A DNA stretch of 50,237 nt from Candidatus Limosilactobacillus intestinipullorum (GTDB taxonomy: Bacteria; Bacillota; Bacilli; Lactobacillales; Lactobacillaceae): contig DXAF01000029.1 of assembly GCA_019117185.1 (NCBI GenBank), forward strand, positions 1 through 50,237, read 5' to 3'. How positions within the stretch are numbered: position 1 is the first letter of the stretch; every line of letters starts with the position of its first letter. A program made the translations under genes and the position numbers. Under the pieces are notes generated by a model that was not told the origin of the DNA, ran no database searches, and saw only the letters and a program-made list of their open reading frames with translations. Below are positions 31,379-44,200 of the stretch, piece by piece.

Positions 31379-33571
31379 ATGGCACAAAATCCAATGGATC
31401 CATTTAACAGCGATATGAATGACATTTTTAACCAATTAATGGGTGGCATGAATGGTGCAACTAACCGTCGTTACATGATTAATGGGCACGAGGTTACACC
31501 AGAAGAATTTGCCCAATATCGGCAAAGTGGTCAATTGCTTGGTGGCATGGCACCACAACAAGGTGGTCAACCGGGCCCACAGCCAAACGAAGGCAAGGAA
31601 AGCATTTTGCACAAGCTCGGCCGGAACTTAACTGAAGAAGCCCGGCAAGGTGAGCTTGACCCTGTAATTGGTCGGAACAAGGAAATTCAAGAAACAGCTG
31701 AAATCTTGAGCCGGCGGACTAAGAACAACCCGGTTCTGGTTGGTGACGCAGGTGTTGGTAAGACGGCGGTTGTCGAAGGTTTGGCCCAAGCAATCGTCGA
31801 CGGCAACGTTCCTGCCCCAATTAAGGACAAGGAAATCATCAGCATTGACATCTCAGGGTTGGAAGCTGGTACCCAATACCGGGGCAGCTTCGAAGAGAAT
31901 ATGCAAAAGCTGATTGATGAAGTCAAGAAGGCTGGTAACGTCATCCTCTTCTTCGATGAAATCCACCAAATCATTGGGGCTGGTTCTACCGGCTCTGACA
32001 GTGGCTCCAAGGGGATGGCTGACATTATCAAGCCTGCCCTTTCCCGGGGTGAAATTACCGTCATTGGGGCGACTACCCAAGACGAGTACCGGAACACCAT
32101 CATGAAGGATGCCGCTTTAGCACGGCGGTTTAACCCAGTAACGGTTAATGCACCAAGCAAGGCCGACACGGTGGCCATCCTGAAGGGGATTCGGGACCTG
32201 TACGAACGGCACCACAACGTTAAGTTGCCAGATGACGTTTTACAAGCAGCTGTTGACTACTCTGTTCAGTACATGCCACAACGGTCATTACCAGACAAGG
32301 CCATTGACCTGATTGATATGACTGCGGCTCACTTGGCTGCAAAGCACCCAGCACACGATGCTAAGCAGATCGAAAAGGAAATTGAAAGCCAAGAAAAGAA
32401 GCAAAAGGCGGCCGTAAAGAAGGAAGACTACCAAGCTGCTCAAGCGGCTAAGGATAAGATTGCTGACCTGAAGAAGCAACTGAGTCAAAACTCCGAAGAC
32501 GAAAAGGTCACGGCAACTCCAGAAGATGTGGCCAAGGCTGTTGAACAAATGACGGGGATTCCGGTTTCTAAGATCGGGGCCAGCGATGTTGAACGGCTAA
32601 AGGACATGGACAAGCGGCTTGAAGGCAAGGTTATCGGCCAAGACGAAGCCGTTGAAGCAGTTTCGCGGGCTATCCGGCGGAACCGGGCAGGCTTTGACGA
32701 AGGTGACCAACCAATTGGTTCCTTCCTCTTCGTTGGGCCAACTGGGGTCGGTAAGACTGAATTAGCTAAGCAATTAGCACTCGACATGTTCGGTTCTAAG
32801 AACGATATCATCCGTTTGGACATGTCAGAATACTCCGACCGGACCGCGGTTTCTAAGTTGATCGGGACGACGGCTGGTTACGTTGGTTATGATGACAACT
32901 CCAACACCTTGACTGAAAAGGTTCGTCGGCACCCATACTCCATCATCTTGCTTGATGAAATTGAAAAGGCCAACCCACAAGTGATTACCTTACTGCTTCA
33001 AGTATTGGATGACGGTCGTCTGACGGATGGTCAAGGTAACACCATCGACTTCAAGAACACGATTATCATCGCCACTTCTAATGCGGGTTACTCCAACGAT
33101 GCCCCAGTTAAGCTTGGCAGCGATGAGGACGAGGAAGACTTGATCAAGAAGTTGACTAACTACTTCCGTCCTGAATTCTTGAACCGCTTTAACGCCATCG
33201 TTGAATTCCACAGCCTTTCCAAGGAAGACCTGCAAAAGATCGTTGACCTGATGCTGGCAGACGTTAACAAGACCCTGGCTAAGAAGGGGATGGACGTTAA
33301 GGTTACGCCAACTGCTAAGAAGTACCTGATTGATGAAGGTTACGACAAGACGATGGGTGCTCGTCCACTTCGTCGGGTTATCGAACGGGAAATCCGTGAT
33401 AAGGTTACTGACTACTACCTTGACCACTTGGATGCCAAGCACTTAGTTGCTGAAATGCAAGATGGCAAGTTGGTAATTGTTGATGCCAAAGATGCTACTG
33501 ATGACGACAGCGACCAATACACGCCAGTAGCGGACGACGACAAGCAGGCGGACAACAACGACGAAAAGTAA
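31379..33571 (+). CDS. clpL: ClpL-type AAA+ chaperone/disaggregase
   Basis: 730 aa. A short Met/Gly/Gln-rich N-terminus replaces the double Clp-N domain; AAA1 has Walker A GDAGVGKT (about 122-129) and Walker B ILFFDEIH; a short coiled-coil middle segment ([22 protein letters not shown], a UVR-like stretch) follows; AAA2 has GPTGVGKT and [10 protein letters not shown]. This is the layout of ClpL, a plasmid- or chromosome-borne heat and acid tolerance chaperone of lactic acid bacteria. RBS GAGGGGGT. No CtsR box or CIRCE element is visible in the 86 bp upstream. Codon use looks highly expressed. Confidence 0.9.
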   Translation: MAQNPMDPFNSDMNDIFNQLMGGMNGATNRRYMINGHEVTPEEFAQYRQSGQLLGGMAPQQGGQPGPQPNEGKESILHKLGRNLTEEARQGELDPVIGRNKEIQETAEILSRRTKNNPVLVGDAGVGKTAVVEGLAQAIVDGNVPAPIKDKEIISIDISGLEAGTQYRGSFEENMQKLIDEVKKAGNVILFFDEIHQIIGAGSTGSDSGSKGMADIIKPALSRGEITVIGATTQDEYRNTIMKDAALARRFNPVTVNAPSKADTVAILKGIRDLYERHHNVKLPDDVLQAAVDYSVQYMPQRSLPDKAIDLIDMTAAHLAAKHPAHDAKQIEKEIESQEKKQKAAVKKEDYQAAQAAKDKIADLKKQLSQNSEDEKVTATPEDVAKAVEQMTGIPVSKIGASDVERLKDMDKRLEGKVIGQDEAVEAVSRAIRRNRAGFDEGDQPIGSFLFVGPTGVGKTELAKQLALDMFGSKNDIIRLDMSEYSDRTAVSKLIGTTAGYVGYDDNSNTLTEKVRRHPYSIILLDEIEKANPQVITLLLQVLDDGRLTDGQGNTIDFKNTIIIATSNAGYSNDAPVKLGSDEDEEDLIKKLTNYFRPEFLNRFNAIVEFHSLSKEDLQKIVDLMLADVNKTLAKKGMDVKVTPTAKKYLIDEGYDKTMGARPLRRVIEREIRDKVTDYYLDHLDAKHLVAEMQDGKLVIVDAKDATDDDSDQYTPVADDDKQADNNDEK

Positions 33572-33672
33572 TTCATACTGGTTGAACTAAGGACGAGGAA
33601 ATGTGACAGAATTCATTTATGACTTCGTCGCTACACCCCGTTGATGCACAGCTTTAGAAAGAATAAAGAAAT

Positions 33673-33824
33673 GGGGCTGTGACATAATCTCTACAGCCTA
33701 GCTAAAGTACGAACAGCGCAGTACACAAATGGCCTCCAGTGCCCGGCAAATCCGAACGCTGGAGGTCTATTTGTGCTTGCGGGGGTTCGAAGACGAACTA
33801 GCAAGCTAGTTCTGTCTCACTCCC
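33673..33824 (-). repeat. Structured intergenic repeat, copy R5
   Basis: Minus-strand copy between clpL and ldhD: GAGACAGAACTAGCTTGCTA-type end at 33795-33824, central stem ACCTCCAGCGTTCGG / CCGGGCACTGGAGG, ACTGCGCTG, and TTATGTCACAGCCCC end at 33673. It is the only copy not in the same direction as a gene ending beside it. About 33625-33670 holds a degraded plus-strand fragment (CCCGTTGATGCACAGCTTTAGAAAG). Nothing else is seen between clpL and the ldhD promoter. Confidence 0.8.
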
Positions 33825-33857
33825 ATTTTTTGCAGTGTAGCATCTTCTTTAGTTTAT

Positions 33858-33873
33858 TGTTTCATATGAAACA
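33858..33873. promoter_or_regulatory. Perfect 16-bp palindrome upstream of ldhD
   Basis: TGTTTCATATGAAACA is a perfect 8+8 inverted repeat about 10 bp upstream of the ldhD -35 box (TTGCTT, about 33881; -10 GATAAT at 17 bp). The position fits an activator or repressor site. I do not recognise the regulator. Confidence 0.55.
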
Positions 33874-33918
33874 TTTGTGGCTTGCTTTTAATTTCTGAAT
33901 CCGGGATAATGTTTGTAA

Positions 33919-34986
<1,068 letters not shown>

Positions 34987-35026
34987 TTAACGGTGTGACG
35001 GGGCCTGATTGCTCGTTAACCAATAA

Positions 35027-35073
35027 AACGCGGTCACCAGTGTTCGAAATATTTCGACACTGGCAACCGCGTT
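35027..35073. terminator. Bidirectional terminator between ldhD and the GNAT gene
   Basis: AACGCGGT...CAGTGTTCGAAAT pairs with ATTTCGACACTG...ACCGCGTT with small internal mismatches. CCAGTGTTCGA is also the stem core of repeat R2. It serves two convergent genes. Confidence 0.75.
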
Positions 35074-35088
35074 ATTGCTTTAATTAGA

Positions 35089-35682
35089 CTATTTTTCCTT
35101 GTCGACAAGTGGCTTCATGAAATTATTATCGACGTGGTATTCGACGGGGAGACCGTTAGTAGACAAGTTGAGCTCAAATGCTAAGCGGTGCGGGTCGAGT
35201 CGGTCAGCGACTTCAACGGTGCCCCGGTAACGGAAGCCAAATTTCTTAATGAGTTCTTGCATGACCTTGTTTTTCGAATGGGTATCAATTCGAAAGTCGG
35301 TGTACCCCTTCTCCTGGCCGATGGTTAGGAGGTTGGAGAAGAGAAAGCTGCTGAGGTGTTGACCACGGCATTGGTGGTTAATTGCTACCCGGTGGATGGT
35401 CAGGTAATGGTCATTATCGTTATACCATGCTCCCCCGGCCAAGTTGTGGTAGTCCTCTTCTGGCCCCGGTTGGAGGGTCGCCACCCCAACCAGCTGGTCG
35501 TTAATGATCAGCGCCCAGGACTGGTGGTGGGTGATGTCATTGATGATGGTACCCACGGTCGGATGGCCGTCTTGCCATTGTGGACTCCCGGCGGCCTTTA
35601 ATGCTTGCCGGCCGTCTTCAATTGTTTGTTTGATGGCTGGCAGATCATGCATGTAGGTCCGACGTAAGTAAATTGTATTCAC
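35089..35682 (-). CDS. GNAT N-acetyltransferase
   Basis: 197 aa GNAT-fold protein with an acetyl-CoA loop at IHRVAINHQCRGQHLSSFL and a C-terminal RIDTHSKNKVMQELIKKFGFRYRG, where FGF-type residues close the fold. Substrate unknown. Two GTG starts are possible (35691 and 35682); AAGGGGTGAGG fits 35682 better. Monocistronic. Confidence 0.82.
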   Translation of the reverse strand: MNTIYLRRTYMHDLPAIKQTIEDGRQALKAAGSPQWQDGHPTVGTIINDITHHQSWALIINDQLVGVATLQPGPEEDYHNLAGGAWYNDNDHYLTIHRVAINHQCRGQHLSSFLFSNLLTIGQEKGYTDFRIDTHSKNKVMQELIKKFGFRYRGTVEVADRLDPHRLAFELNLSTNGLPVEYHVDNNFMKPLVDKEK

Positions 35683-35809
35683 GTACCTCACCCCTTATTA
35701 AAAATAACCGTTGCCAATATTATCACTGAATTATGCCCAACATTCAAGTTCGGGGTTTGGTTATGAAAAGTGGTTGCGGTAAAATTGGATTAGAGAAGGA
35801 GATGGGAAA

Positions 35810-37276
35810 ATGGACTTAACTTGGGAAATTATCCGGTGGGTTTTGCTGGGAATAATTATTATTAACGAGTTGGCGGCCATTTTTACCGTCTTCCGGGAGA
35901 AACGTGATATTGCGGCGACCTGGGCCTGGCTGTTGGTGTTAACCCTGATCCCTGTCGTGGGCTTTATTATTTACGCCTTCTTGGGACGGAAGCCGACCCA
36001 CCGGCGCTTAGACCGGATTAAGTCCCAGACCCGGTTAAAGCTCAAAGAAGCGGTTGACCGGCAACGCAAGCAGTTTCGTAACATGCCCAAACCGCGTTTT
36101 TCGATCGCCCAGGTTTACCGGCGGACGATCATGCTCTTCCAGAGTATTGACGAATCATTTTTGAGCCGTCATAACCAGGTTGACATCTTCACCAATGGTG
36201 ACCAGCTCTTTGCCCAAATGTTTGATGATATTGCGGCCGCGAAAAAGAGTATTCACGTTGAATTTTATACGATTTATAATGACCAGATTGGCAACCAACT
36301 GCGGACCTTGTTAGAACAGAAGGCGGCCGAAGGAGTTGAGGTCCGGGTCCTGTATGATTCCTGGGGTTCAATGGGGGTAAAACCAAGCTTTTACGCTAAC
36401 CTACGTGACCTCGGCGGGTATGCGACGCCCTTTTTGATGACCAGGAGTAACATCTTTGACTTCCGGATTAACTACCGGGACCACCGTAAGATCGTGGTCC
36501 TTGATGGAAAAATTGGCTATGTCGGGGGCTTCAACGTTGGCGACCAGTACTTGGGACGGGTGCCCAAGTTTGGCCCCTGGCGTGATACCCACCTCCGGGT
36601 TGTCGGGGGCGCCGTCTTTGGGATGCAGCGTCAGTTCATCGGTGATTGGAACGCCTCGGTTAAAAAGGATGCGTCCCGGATTATCCACTACCACCCCTAT
36701 TTTCCGGAGATCAAGGTTCCTAATGGCAACACCGCAATGCAGACGGTTGCCAGTGGGCCGGATGGCGAGTTAGAGAAGATCAAGATGGGCTACCTGCGCT
36801 TAATCAACGCGGCCCAAGACCACATCTGGATCCAGACTCCCTACCTGATTCCTGATGACAGTATCCTCGACGCGCTCCGGGTGGCGGCTCATTCAGGGAT
36901 CGACGTTCGGATCATGATCCCCTGCAAGCCGGACCACCCCTTTGTGTATCGGGCGACCCAGTATTACGCGCGGGCGTTGGCCAATGAGGGGGTAACGATC
37001 TATACCTACCAGCGGGGCTTTTTACACGCGAAAACCATCATGATTGATGGGCGGATGGCCTCGGTGGGGTCGGCTAACCTGGACTTTCGTAGCTTCAAGC
37101 TGAATTTCGAAATCAATGCTTTTATCTATGACCACCGGATTACTGACCAGCTGGAGCAGATCTTTGTCAATGATATCCGCAACAGTCGGGTGATGACACC
37201 GGCCCGGTTTAACGAACAATCCCGGTGGTTACAGTTTAAACAGTATTTTTCACGGCTCTTATCGCCGATCTTGTAA
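35810..37276 (+). CDS. cls: Cardiolipin synthase
   Basis: 488 aa membrane enzyme with two N-terminal TM segments (about 5-25 and 35-57) and two phospholipase D HKD motifs: DHRKIVVLDGKIGYVGG (about residues 224-240) and HAKTIMIDGRMASVGSANLD (about 406-425). It condenses phosphatidylglycerol molecules into cardiolipin. ATG 35810 follows GAAGGAGATGGG. A promoter TTGGTT-17-TAAAAT lies at about 35757-35785. Confidence 0.95.
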   Translation: MDLTWEIIRWVLLGIIIINELAAIFTVFREKRDIAATWAWLLVLTLIPVVGFIIYAFLGRKPTHRRLDRIKSQTRLKLKEAVDRQRKQFRNMPKPRFSIAQVYRRTIMLFQSIDESFLSRHNQVDIFTNGDQLFAQMFDDIAAAKKSIHVEFYTIYNDQIGNQLRTLLEQKAAEGVEVRVLYDSWGSMGVKPSFYANLRDLGGYATPFLMTRSNIFDFRINYRDHRKIVVLDGKIGYVGGFNVGDQYLGRVPKFGPWRDTHLRVVGGAVFGMQRQFIGDWNASVKKDASRIIHYHPYFPEIKVPNGNTAMQTVASGPDGELEKIKMGYLRLINAAQDHIWIQTPYLIPDDSILDALRVAAHSGIDVRIMIPCKPDHPFVYRATQYYARALANEGVTIYTYQRGFLHAKTIMIDGRMASVGSANLDFRSFKLNFEINAFIYDHRITDQLEQIFVNDIRNSRVMTPARFNEQSRWLQFKQYFSRLLSPIL

Positions 37277-37436
37277 GGGGAGACAGAACTAGCTTGCTAG
37301 TTCGTTTTGCGACGCGCAGCTGGCCTTTAAAAAGCACGAAGAGGCCTTTAGTGTTCGAATTTTCCGAACACTAAAGGCCCTTCGTGTACTGCGCTGTAGC
37401 ATTCTTCTCTTTATGGGAGAGTTATGTCACAGCCCC
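37277..37436 (+). repeat. Structured intergenic repeat, copy R6
   Basis: Starts at the first base after the cls stop: GGGGAGACAGAACTAGCTTG, then CGCGCAGC, AAAAAGCACGAAGAGG, central stem CCTTTAGTGTTCGAA / TTCCGAACACTAAAGG, CTTCGTGTACTGCGCTG, TTATGTCACAGCCCC. Both ends are intact. Confidence 0.85.
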
Positions 37437-37510
37437 ATTATTACATAGAATATATGTTCGCCTTAGTATGATAAAATATGGATAGTTTTTGACGGAAAGG
37501 ATGAAGTGTT

Positions 37511-40500
37511 GTGGGTAGGCTTAGTTTTGTATTGGGGACAGCAGCGAAGGACCACCAGGAGGTCTTGATTGACCAACTGGCTGACCAGCTGAAGTCCGCG
37601 CCGGCGACGGACACCTTTTTTTATATCGTCCCCAACCATATTAAGTTTCAGACGGAAATCGAAGTTCTTGACCAACTACGGGCCCGGCAGGGGAAAAGTA
37701 GCGCCGACCGGTTTGCGGCGTCCCGGGTGCAGACTCTTTCAATTAGCCGGCTAGCCTGGTTCCTCTTACGGGATACCCCGGTGCTGCAGCGTCCCCGCCT
37801 CTCTAAAATTGGTTTAACGATGCTAGTGGCTAAGGTTGTGCAAGAGCATGAGGATGAACTCCAGCTTTACGCCAGTGAGGCCCAGCAGCAGGGCTTTATC
37901 CAAAAGCTAACCGACCAGCTGACCGAATTGGCGAGTGCAAACATTTCGGCGGCCGACCTGACCGACCTTTTGAAGCGGGTTGCCCAGGACCAGGGCGATA
38001 CGGTTGACCAGTCGTGGTTGGCCAAGATGCACGATGTGGAACTGATCTACCATGCCTATGAGGACCGCTTTGCCGGGCACTTTTTAGGGAACGCGGACCT
38101 TTATCGGGCATTGGCCCAGTACCTGCAAACGAACCCTACAGCAGGGGGGATGCACTTTTTTATCGACCGCTTCACCCAGTTTACCCCGGGTGAACAACAG
38201 GTCGTCGAAGCAATGATTACCCACGGCTCTTCAACCACGGTTTCATTGGTCTTAGACCGGGGATACCCAGACCAAGACCACCCTGACGCCAGCGCTCTTC
38301 CGGCGGAGACCGACCTCTTTTACCCCGCGGCAATGCAGTATCACCGCTTGTGGAACTTTGCGCACCAGCACGCCGCGACGGTCGACCTGGTTTCTAACGT
38401 GGTATTGGCGACGACCGACCGGGTGAGTCCTACCCTCAGTCAGGTTGACCAATTTTTCGCGGACTATATCAAGAAGCCCTTAGACCTGACGAGTGGGCCG
38501 ACCCTGGCCGATCCCGCCGACCTGCAGTTTATTACCACGGTCAACCGGCGGACGGAACTGGAACGGGTGGCTACGATGATTCACCAACTAGTTGCTAATA
38601 AGGGTTACCGCTACCGGGATTTCCTGATTTTGAGCCGGCACCTGGATAAGTACCAGACCATGCTTGCCCCCGTTTTTGCGGCCCACCAGATCCCGATTTT
38701 CAATGATCACGAGCGCCGGATGGATAACCATCCCCTGGTCACCCTTTTAACGACCCTCTTCAACCTCCCCCTCTATAATTACCGGACGGCGGACATCATT
38801 CAGCTCCTCAAGACCTGGCTATTTGCTAAATACCAGCCGGCCACCGGTGACTACCAAGCTCTTAGCCAGGACACCGTCTTTGCAACGGAAAACTGGTGCC
38901 TGAAGCGGGCCATTGAGGGGGCCAGCACGTGGACGAACGCCTCCTCGCCCTTGTGGCAGGTGGAAACACCTGCGGCAGAGAATTCACCACTCCCGGACCA
39001 GCTTGCCCAGGTCCGGGACTTCGTTGCCAACCACCTGCTTCGTTTCTTTACGGACCTTAAGACGGTGACAACTGGCCGGGAGCTGGCGGGGCGCCTCTAC
39101 CAGTTCCTGGTTGATAATGGGGTGACGAAGCGCCTTGCCGATTGGCAGAAGTACCAGGCCGATAAGAACCTCGACTTGGCCCGGCAACCCCAGCAGGTGT
39201 GGAGTACCTTTTGCCAAATTCTGGATGAATACGTTCAAATTCTGGGGGATACCCCCATCAATGCGGACAACCTGCCGACCGTTTTAGCTGATTTTAGTGA
39301 ACTCCTTCAGGCGGGCTTTGCGGCGGCCCAGTATTCGCAGATTCCGGCGACCCTGGACCAGGTAACGATTTCAGAAACCGGGATTACCCAAAATCAGGAC
39401 CGCGAGATTGTCTTCATGATTGGCGCCACGGATGATGTCATGCCAGAGGTTCAACAAAGTGAAAGCCTATTAACCGACCAGGACAAGGAGATCTTAAGTG
39501 ACTACTTAGACCCGACCAGCCAGTACCTGCCGGCGGGGGCGACCGGCCAATTAAGGGAAGAACCATTTCTCCAGTATTCGGGGATGCTTACCGGGACGCA
39601 GCAGCTGGTGATGACGGCCCCGACAACGGGTGGGGATGACCAACCCTTGACCCCATCGCCATATTTAACGGACATGGCCCAGTATTTCCACCAAGACGTG
39701 ATCGCCTTCCCACTGGTTGCCAGCCCGGCCGGCCAGCAACGGGTGATGGACTATGTTTCGGCGCCCTTGGCCACCCTGAGTCAACTGGTCCAGGTTGAGC
39801 GGCAGACGCGCAATGACCAGCCCAAGGGCCCACTGAAACTAGCCAGTGGCTGGCAAGCTGTCCGCCAGGCCCTAATTCAGTTAGCGGCCCAGTGGCGGCT
39901 CGCACCAGGGGTAGGGGACCAAGCGGCGGGACTGCAATTAACGCACCGCCTGCAACTGGTTGCCCACGGCTTCAATTACCGCAACCAGGTAGCCGACCTC
40001 AACGACCAGCTTGCCGCGGCCCTTTACCTTCGTCACAACCATAACCAGCAAATCTTGTACTCATCAATTTCCCAGTTGCAAGATTACTACGTTAACCCCT
40101 ATGAATACTTCCTTAAGTATGGGCTGGGCCTCAAGAAACGGGACCAGTTAGCAATGTCCGTCGACCGGATCGGAACCTTTTTCCACAAGGCGATGGAATG
40201 GTTTGTTAACGCCGTCAATGCGGACCAGACGCTGGACTTTGCAAAACTCGTTGACCAGCCCGACCGGTTGACGCACCTGATTAATCAGGCACTACAGACG
40301 GCCAAAGATGACCAGCCCGACTTGACGATTTTGACCCAGGCTTCCCACCAGGCGGCCTTTCAATACCAGCAGCTAACCGGGATTGTCCGAACGATGCTGA
40401 CCATCTTGTGTTTCCAGGGGCGGTACACGTTGGCCCGGCCACTCGATACTGAAATCCGCTTTGGCCGGCTGGGCGCGGCGAGAAAGGATGACCTCCGCCC

Positions 40501-41257
40501 GTTGGAATACCCACTGGCACCGAAAAACACTCATATTTACCTCCGGGGGCGGATCGACCGGATTGACCAACTTAACCGTGATGATAAGGACTACCTAACC
40601 GTCGTGGACTATAAGTCGGGTAACCGGACCTTTGACCTCACGGCCGCGTATTATGGACTATCCCTCCAGCTGCTGGCCTACCTGAACGCCATCAATGGTA
40701 ACCGGGACCAGCTGCCGGCCCGCTTACGGACATCAGCTAACCGTCTTCAACTAGCCGGGGCGTTATACCTTCACTTGAGCAACCCCGTGATCAGTGCTGC
40801 GGACCTCAAGGGTCATTCGGACCTGGCGACGATCCAGATGCAGCAGCACCAGTATAAGGGGTTACTTCTCAACGATCCTGCCCTGTTAAAGCAGCTGGAC
40901 CGTAACCTCGCAAAGCAGGCCCTGGTCTACCCCTTAAAAACGCAGGGGGATAAGATCGCTGGTAAAGCCGGCGCACTGCTGGTGACCCCCGACCAACTGA
41001 ATTGGCTGCAGGAACGGAACAAACAGCTGATTATCAACGCCGGTAATGACATTATTGCTGGTAAAGTAGCATTAGCGCCATACCGGTTAATAACTGGAAA
41101 CCGGCGGCAAACCGGGCTCGATTTTACCGACTTCAGTGACATTTACCAGTTTGATAACATGCTCGACCAGCAGAACTACCGGCAACTTGACCCCCACCTG
41201 GCCAAGGACCAGTTTAATCAACGCGGTGATGAAAACGGAAAGGAAGACAATGATTAA
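37511..41257 (+). CDS. rexB: Helicase-exonuclease RexAB (AddAB-type) subunit RexB
   Basis: 1248 aa. RexB pairs with RexA to resect DNA double-strand ends. The N-terminal third resembles a degenerate UvrD-like domain ([19 protein letters not shown], where a canonical Walker A would be GRSGSGKT); the C-terminal RecB-type nuclease has [16 protein letters not shown] (about 1030-1045) and [10 protein letters not shown]. The AddB iron-sulfur cysteine context CPxxYFLxYGL is [11 protein letters not shown] here, as expected for the Rex type. GTG start 37511 with AAAGGA about 11 nt upstream. Its stop overlaps the rexA start (TAATG). Confidence 0.93.
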   Translation: MGRLSFVLGTAAKDHQEVLIDQLADQLKSAPATDTFFYIVPNHIKFQTEIEVLDQLRARQGKSSADRFAASRVQTLSISRLAWFLLRDTPVLQRPRLSKIGLTMLVAKVVQEHEDELQLYASEAQQQGFIQKLTDQLTELASANISAADLTDLLKRVAQDQGDTVDQSWLAKMHDVELIYHAYEDRFAGHFLGNADLYRALAQYLQTNPTAGGMHFFIDRFTQFTPGEQQVVEAMITHGSSTTVSLVLDRGYPDQDHPDASALPAETDLFYPAAMQYHRLWNFAHQHAATVDLVSNVVLATTDRVSPTLSQVDQFFADYIKKPLDLTSGPTLADPADLQFITTVNRRTELERVATMIHQLVANKGYRYRDFLILSRHLDKYQTMLAPVFAAHQIPIFNDHERRMDNHPLVTLLTTLFNLPLYNYRTADIIQLLKTWLFAKYQPATGDYQALSQDTVFATENWCLKRAIEGASTWTNASSPLWQVETPAAENSPLPDQLAQVRDFVANHLLRFFTDLKTVTTGRELAGRLYQFLVDNGVTKRLADWQKYQADKNLDLARQPQQVWSTFCQILDEYVQILGDTPINADNLPTVLADFSELLQAGFAAAQYSQIPATLDQVTISETGITQNQDREIVFMIGATDDVMPEVQQSESLLTDQDKEILSDYLDPTSQYLPAGATGQLREEPFLQYSGMLTGTQQLVMTAPTTGGDDQPLTPSPYLTDMAQYFHQDVIAFPLVASPAGQQRVMDYVSAPLATLSQLVQVERQTRNDQPKGPLKLASGWQAVRQALIQLAAQWRLAPGVGDQAAGLQLTHRLQLVAHGFNYRNQVADLNDQLAAALYLRHNHNQQILYSSISQLQDYYVNPYEYFLKYGLGLKKRDQLAMSVDRIGTFFHKAMEWFVNAVNADQTLDFAKLVDQPDRLTHLINQALQTAKDDQPDLTILTQASHQAAFQYQQLTGIVRTMLTILCFQGRYTLARPLDTEIRFGRLGAARKDDLRPLEYPLAPKNTHIYLRGRIDRIDQLNRDDKDYLTVVDYKSGNRTFDLTAAYYGLSLQLLAYLNAINGNRDQLPARLRTSANRLQLAGALYLHLSNPVISAADLKGHSDLATIQMQQHQYKGLLLNDPALLKQLDRNLAKQALVYPLKTQGDKIAGKAGALLVTPDQLNWLQERNKQLIINAGNDIIAGKVALAPYRLITGNRRQTGLDFTDFSDIYQFDNMLDQQNYRQLDPHLAKDQFNQRGDENGKEDND

Positions 41258-44200
41258 TGGCAACGATTAACTTTACCCCGGCCCAGCAACAAGCAATTCA
41301 CGACCGGGACCAAAATATTATTGTGTCCGCCTCGGCGGGTTCTGGTAAGACCGCCGTTTTGGTTAACCGGGCCGTGGAACTGATCAAGGAGGGGCGGGCG
41401 ACCGTTGACCGGCTGCTGCTGGTAACCTTTACCGAGGCGGCCGCCAAGAACATGCGGGATAAGATCCGTCACCGCCTCCAAGAGGTTGCCCAAGACGATC
41501 CCCAGTTGCAAGACCGGATGACCGACCAAGTTAACCGGCTGGCGATTGCGGACATCAGCACGATCCACGCCTTTTGTTTAAAGCTCATTAAGCGCTACTA
41601 CTTCTTGATTAATCTGGACCCCCAGTTCCGCCTCATCACCGATGAAACGGAGCGAGTCTTGCTCCAAGAAGATGTTTGGCACCAGGTCAGCGAGTCCCTG
41701 TACGCCAAGGCCGACGAAAAGAGCGCGACCGCCGCTTCCTTTGGCCAGCTCGTCTTAAATTTTTCGGGTGACCGGGATGACCAGGGGTTAAATGACCTGG
41801 TATTACGGTTGGCGGAGATTGCTAGTGCCCAGCCAGACCCCGACGGTTGGTTGCAGTCCCTGCCGGCCAGCTACGAGCTGGGTGACCAGGTACTGAAATC
41901 AGCATTTTACCAGCACCAGTTGCGGCCACTCGTTTTGCAGCAGCTAGACCAACTTTACCGGGACGATGCAGAAGTGGCGGCCCAGGCGACGGCGGCGGGG
42001 CTCGACAAGACTGCCGCCCGGCTGGCGGGCGACCAACTGTTAATTAAGCAGCTGCAAGCGGCCCTTGATCCGGACCGCTTGACGCCTGAAATGATCCGCG
42101 CAACCCTTGCTGAGGTATCCTTCGGCAGTTTTAGTGGACGTCCCAAGAAGGGGGAAGCCGGCTATGAGGAGTTTCGGCGGCTAAACCAGGCCCGGAACCA
42201 GTTGAAGAAGGCTTGGCCCGCTGCGGCTAGCCAGGTTGCCGACAAGGACGCAGCGCTGGCATTACTGGACCAGTACGCCGGCCAGTTTAGTGAGTTACAG
42301 GCGGCGGCCGAAGGGGCCTCGCTGAGTCCAAAGACGATCGAATCGCTTAAAAAGGACCAACAACAATTAGCCGTGGCCCGACAACTATTGGTGCCTAGTA
42401 CGTGGAATGATATCCAGGCCCTCTTTGCCGGTGCCAAATTTAAGTCGCTGCCGCCTAAGCCCAAGGATGACCCAGTTGCCGCCGCGGTCCATGACGACCT
42501 AAAGGCTGCCCGTCAGGCGGTAAAACGTCAGTTAAGCGATATTCAAAAACACTTCTTTAACTATGATGAAGCACAGTTAAAGAATAATTCCCACCAGGCC
42601 CAGCGACTATTAACCACGCTTAGCCAGGTAACGATCAAGTTCCGCCAGGCTTTCCAGCGGCTTAAGCAGCGTCGGCACCTCCTGGAGTTTAACGACCTTG
42701 AACACTACGCTTACCAAATCTTAACGCCCCCCGCAGACCAACCGGACTGGCAAGAATTGGTTGCTAAGCTCCAACAGCACTACCAAGAAATCATGGTCGA
42801 TGAGTACCAGGATACTAACCGCCTCCAAGAATCTATCTTGATGCGGTTAACCAACCGGGACCAGCATAACCTGTTTATGGTGGGGGACGTTAAGCAGTCA
42901 ATCTACCGCTTCCGCCAGGCCGACCCGTCTCTGTTCTTGGCTAAGTACCAGCAATACCGGCAAGACGACCAGGCTGATGAGGCGATCGTATTGGGTGAAA
43001 ACTTCCGTTCAATGAGCAACGTGACCAGCTTTACCAACCTCCTCTTTGCCCAGCTGATGGGGGCGGACGTCGGCGAAATTAACTATGATGAAGATGCCCA
43101 CCTTAAGTACGCTGCAACTGATTATGACACTCCGGATAACCAACCCCGGCCAACGGAGATCCTGCTTTATGATGCAAACGCGGACCAGGCGGCAATCCAA
43201 CAAAATGCGGCCCTGCACGAGGACGATAAGCTTGCCGGTGAGTTGCGGATGGTGGGGCTGCGGATCAAGCAGTTGGTCGAAAACGGTGACCAGCTTTTTG
43301 ACCGCCAGACCGGGAAAATGCGGCGGTTAACTTACGGTGATATTGTCTTGCTGGAACGGACCAAGAGCATTAACAACACCCTGATGGCTGAATTTAGCAA
43401 ACTCGACATCCCCCTGACGGTTCATGACGTGAAAAGCTACTTTCAAGCAAGCGAGGTCCGGGTAATGATGGCCCTCCTCCGCTTGATCGATAATCCCCAG
43501 CAAGATATTCCCCTGGTGGCCGTCTTGCGGTCACCACTGGTGGGACTAACGACTGATGAATTAGCCCTCATCCGACTGCAAAACCGGACGGCTAACTACT
43601 ATACGGCCCTTCAAGACTTCCGGCAAAATTACGTGGGTCACCAGCTGGTTAGCGCCGACTTGCTCACCGGGACTGGTGATTCCGTCAAGCAGTTGTACGA
43701 CAAGGTCAGCCTCTTTCTCGACCAGTTGGCCACCTTCCGCCAGACCGCCCAGCAGCAGTCGTTAGTTGACCTAATTTGGCAAATTTATAATACGACTGGT
43801 TACCTTGACTACGTGGGGGCGATGCCGGGTGGTGCCCAACGCCAGGCCAACCTTCACGCCTTTTACCAGCGGGCCCACGACTACGAGCAAAGCAGCTTTA
43901 AGGGTCTCTACCAGTTCATCCGTTTCATTGAGAAGATGCAAGAGCATGACAAGGACCTCGGGGTGGCCCCGACCCAGTTGGCCCAAAACACGGTCAACGT
44001 AATGACCATCCACGGGAGCAAGGGCCTGCAATTCCCGGTTGTCTTCCTGGTGGACGCAACGCACGGCTTCAACCAGCAGTCGACTAAGAAAACTGCGGTG
44101 GTGGATGCTGTCAACAAGGTGGGGATCGAATATACTGACGAAAACCGGGTCCGCTATGACACCCCCCAGCGTCAGGTCATCATCAATGAGGTCCAACAAG

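Noticed and set aside
38252..39905. Antisense ORFs within rexB
   Set aside because: Shadow frames in a GC-rich coding region; no RBS and no recognisable domain.
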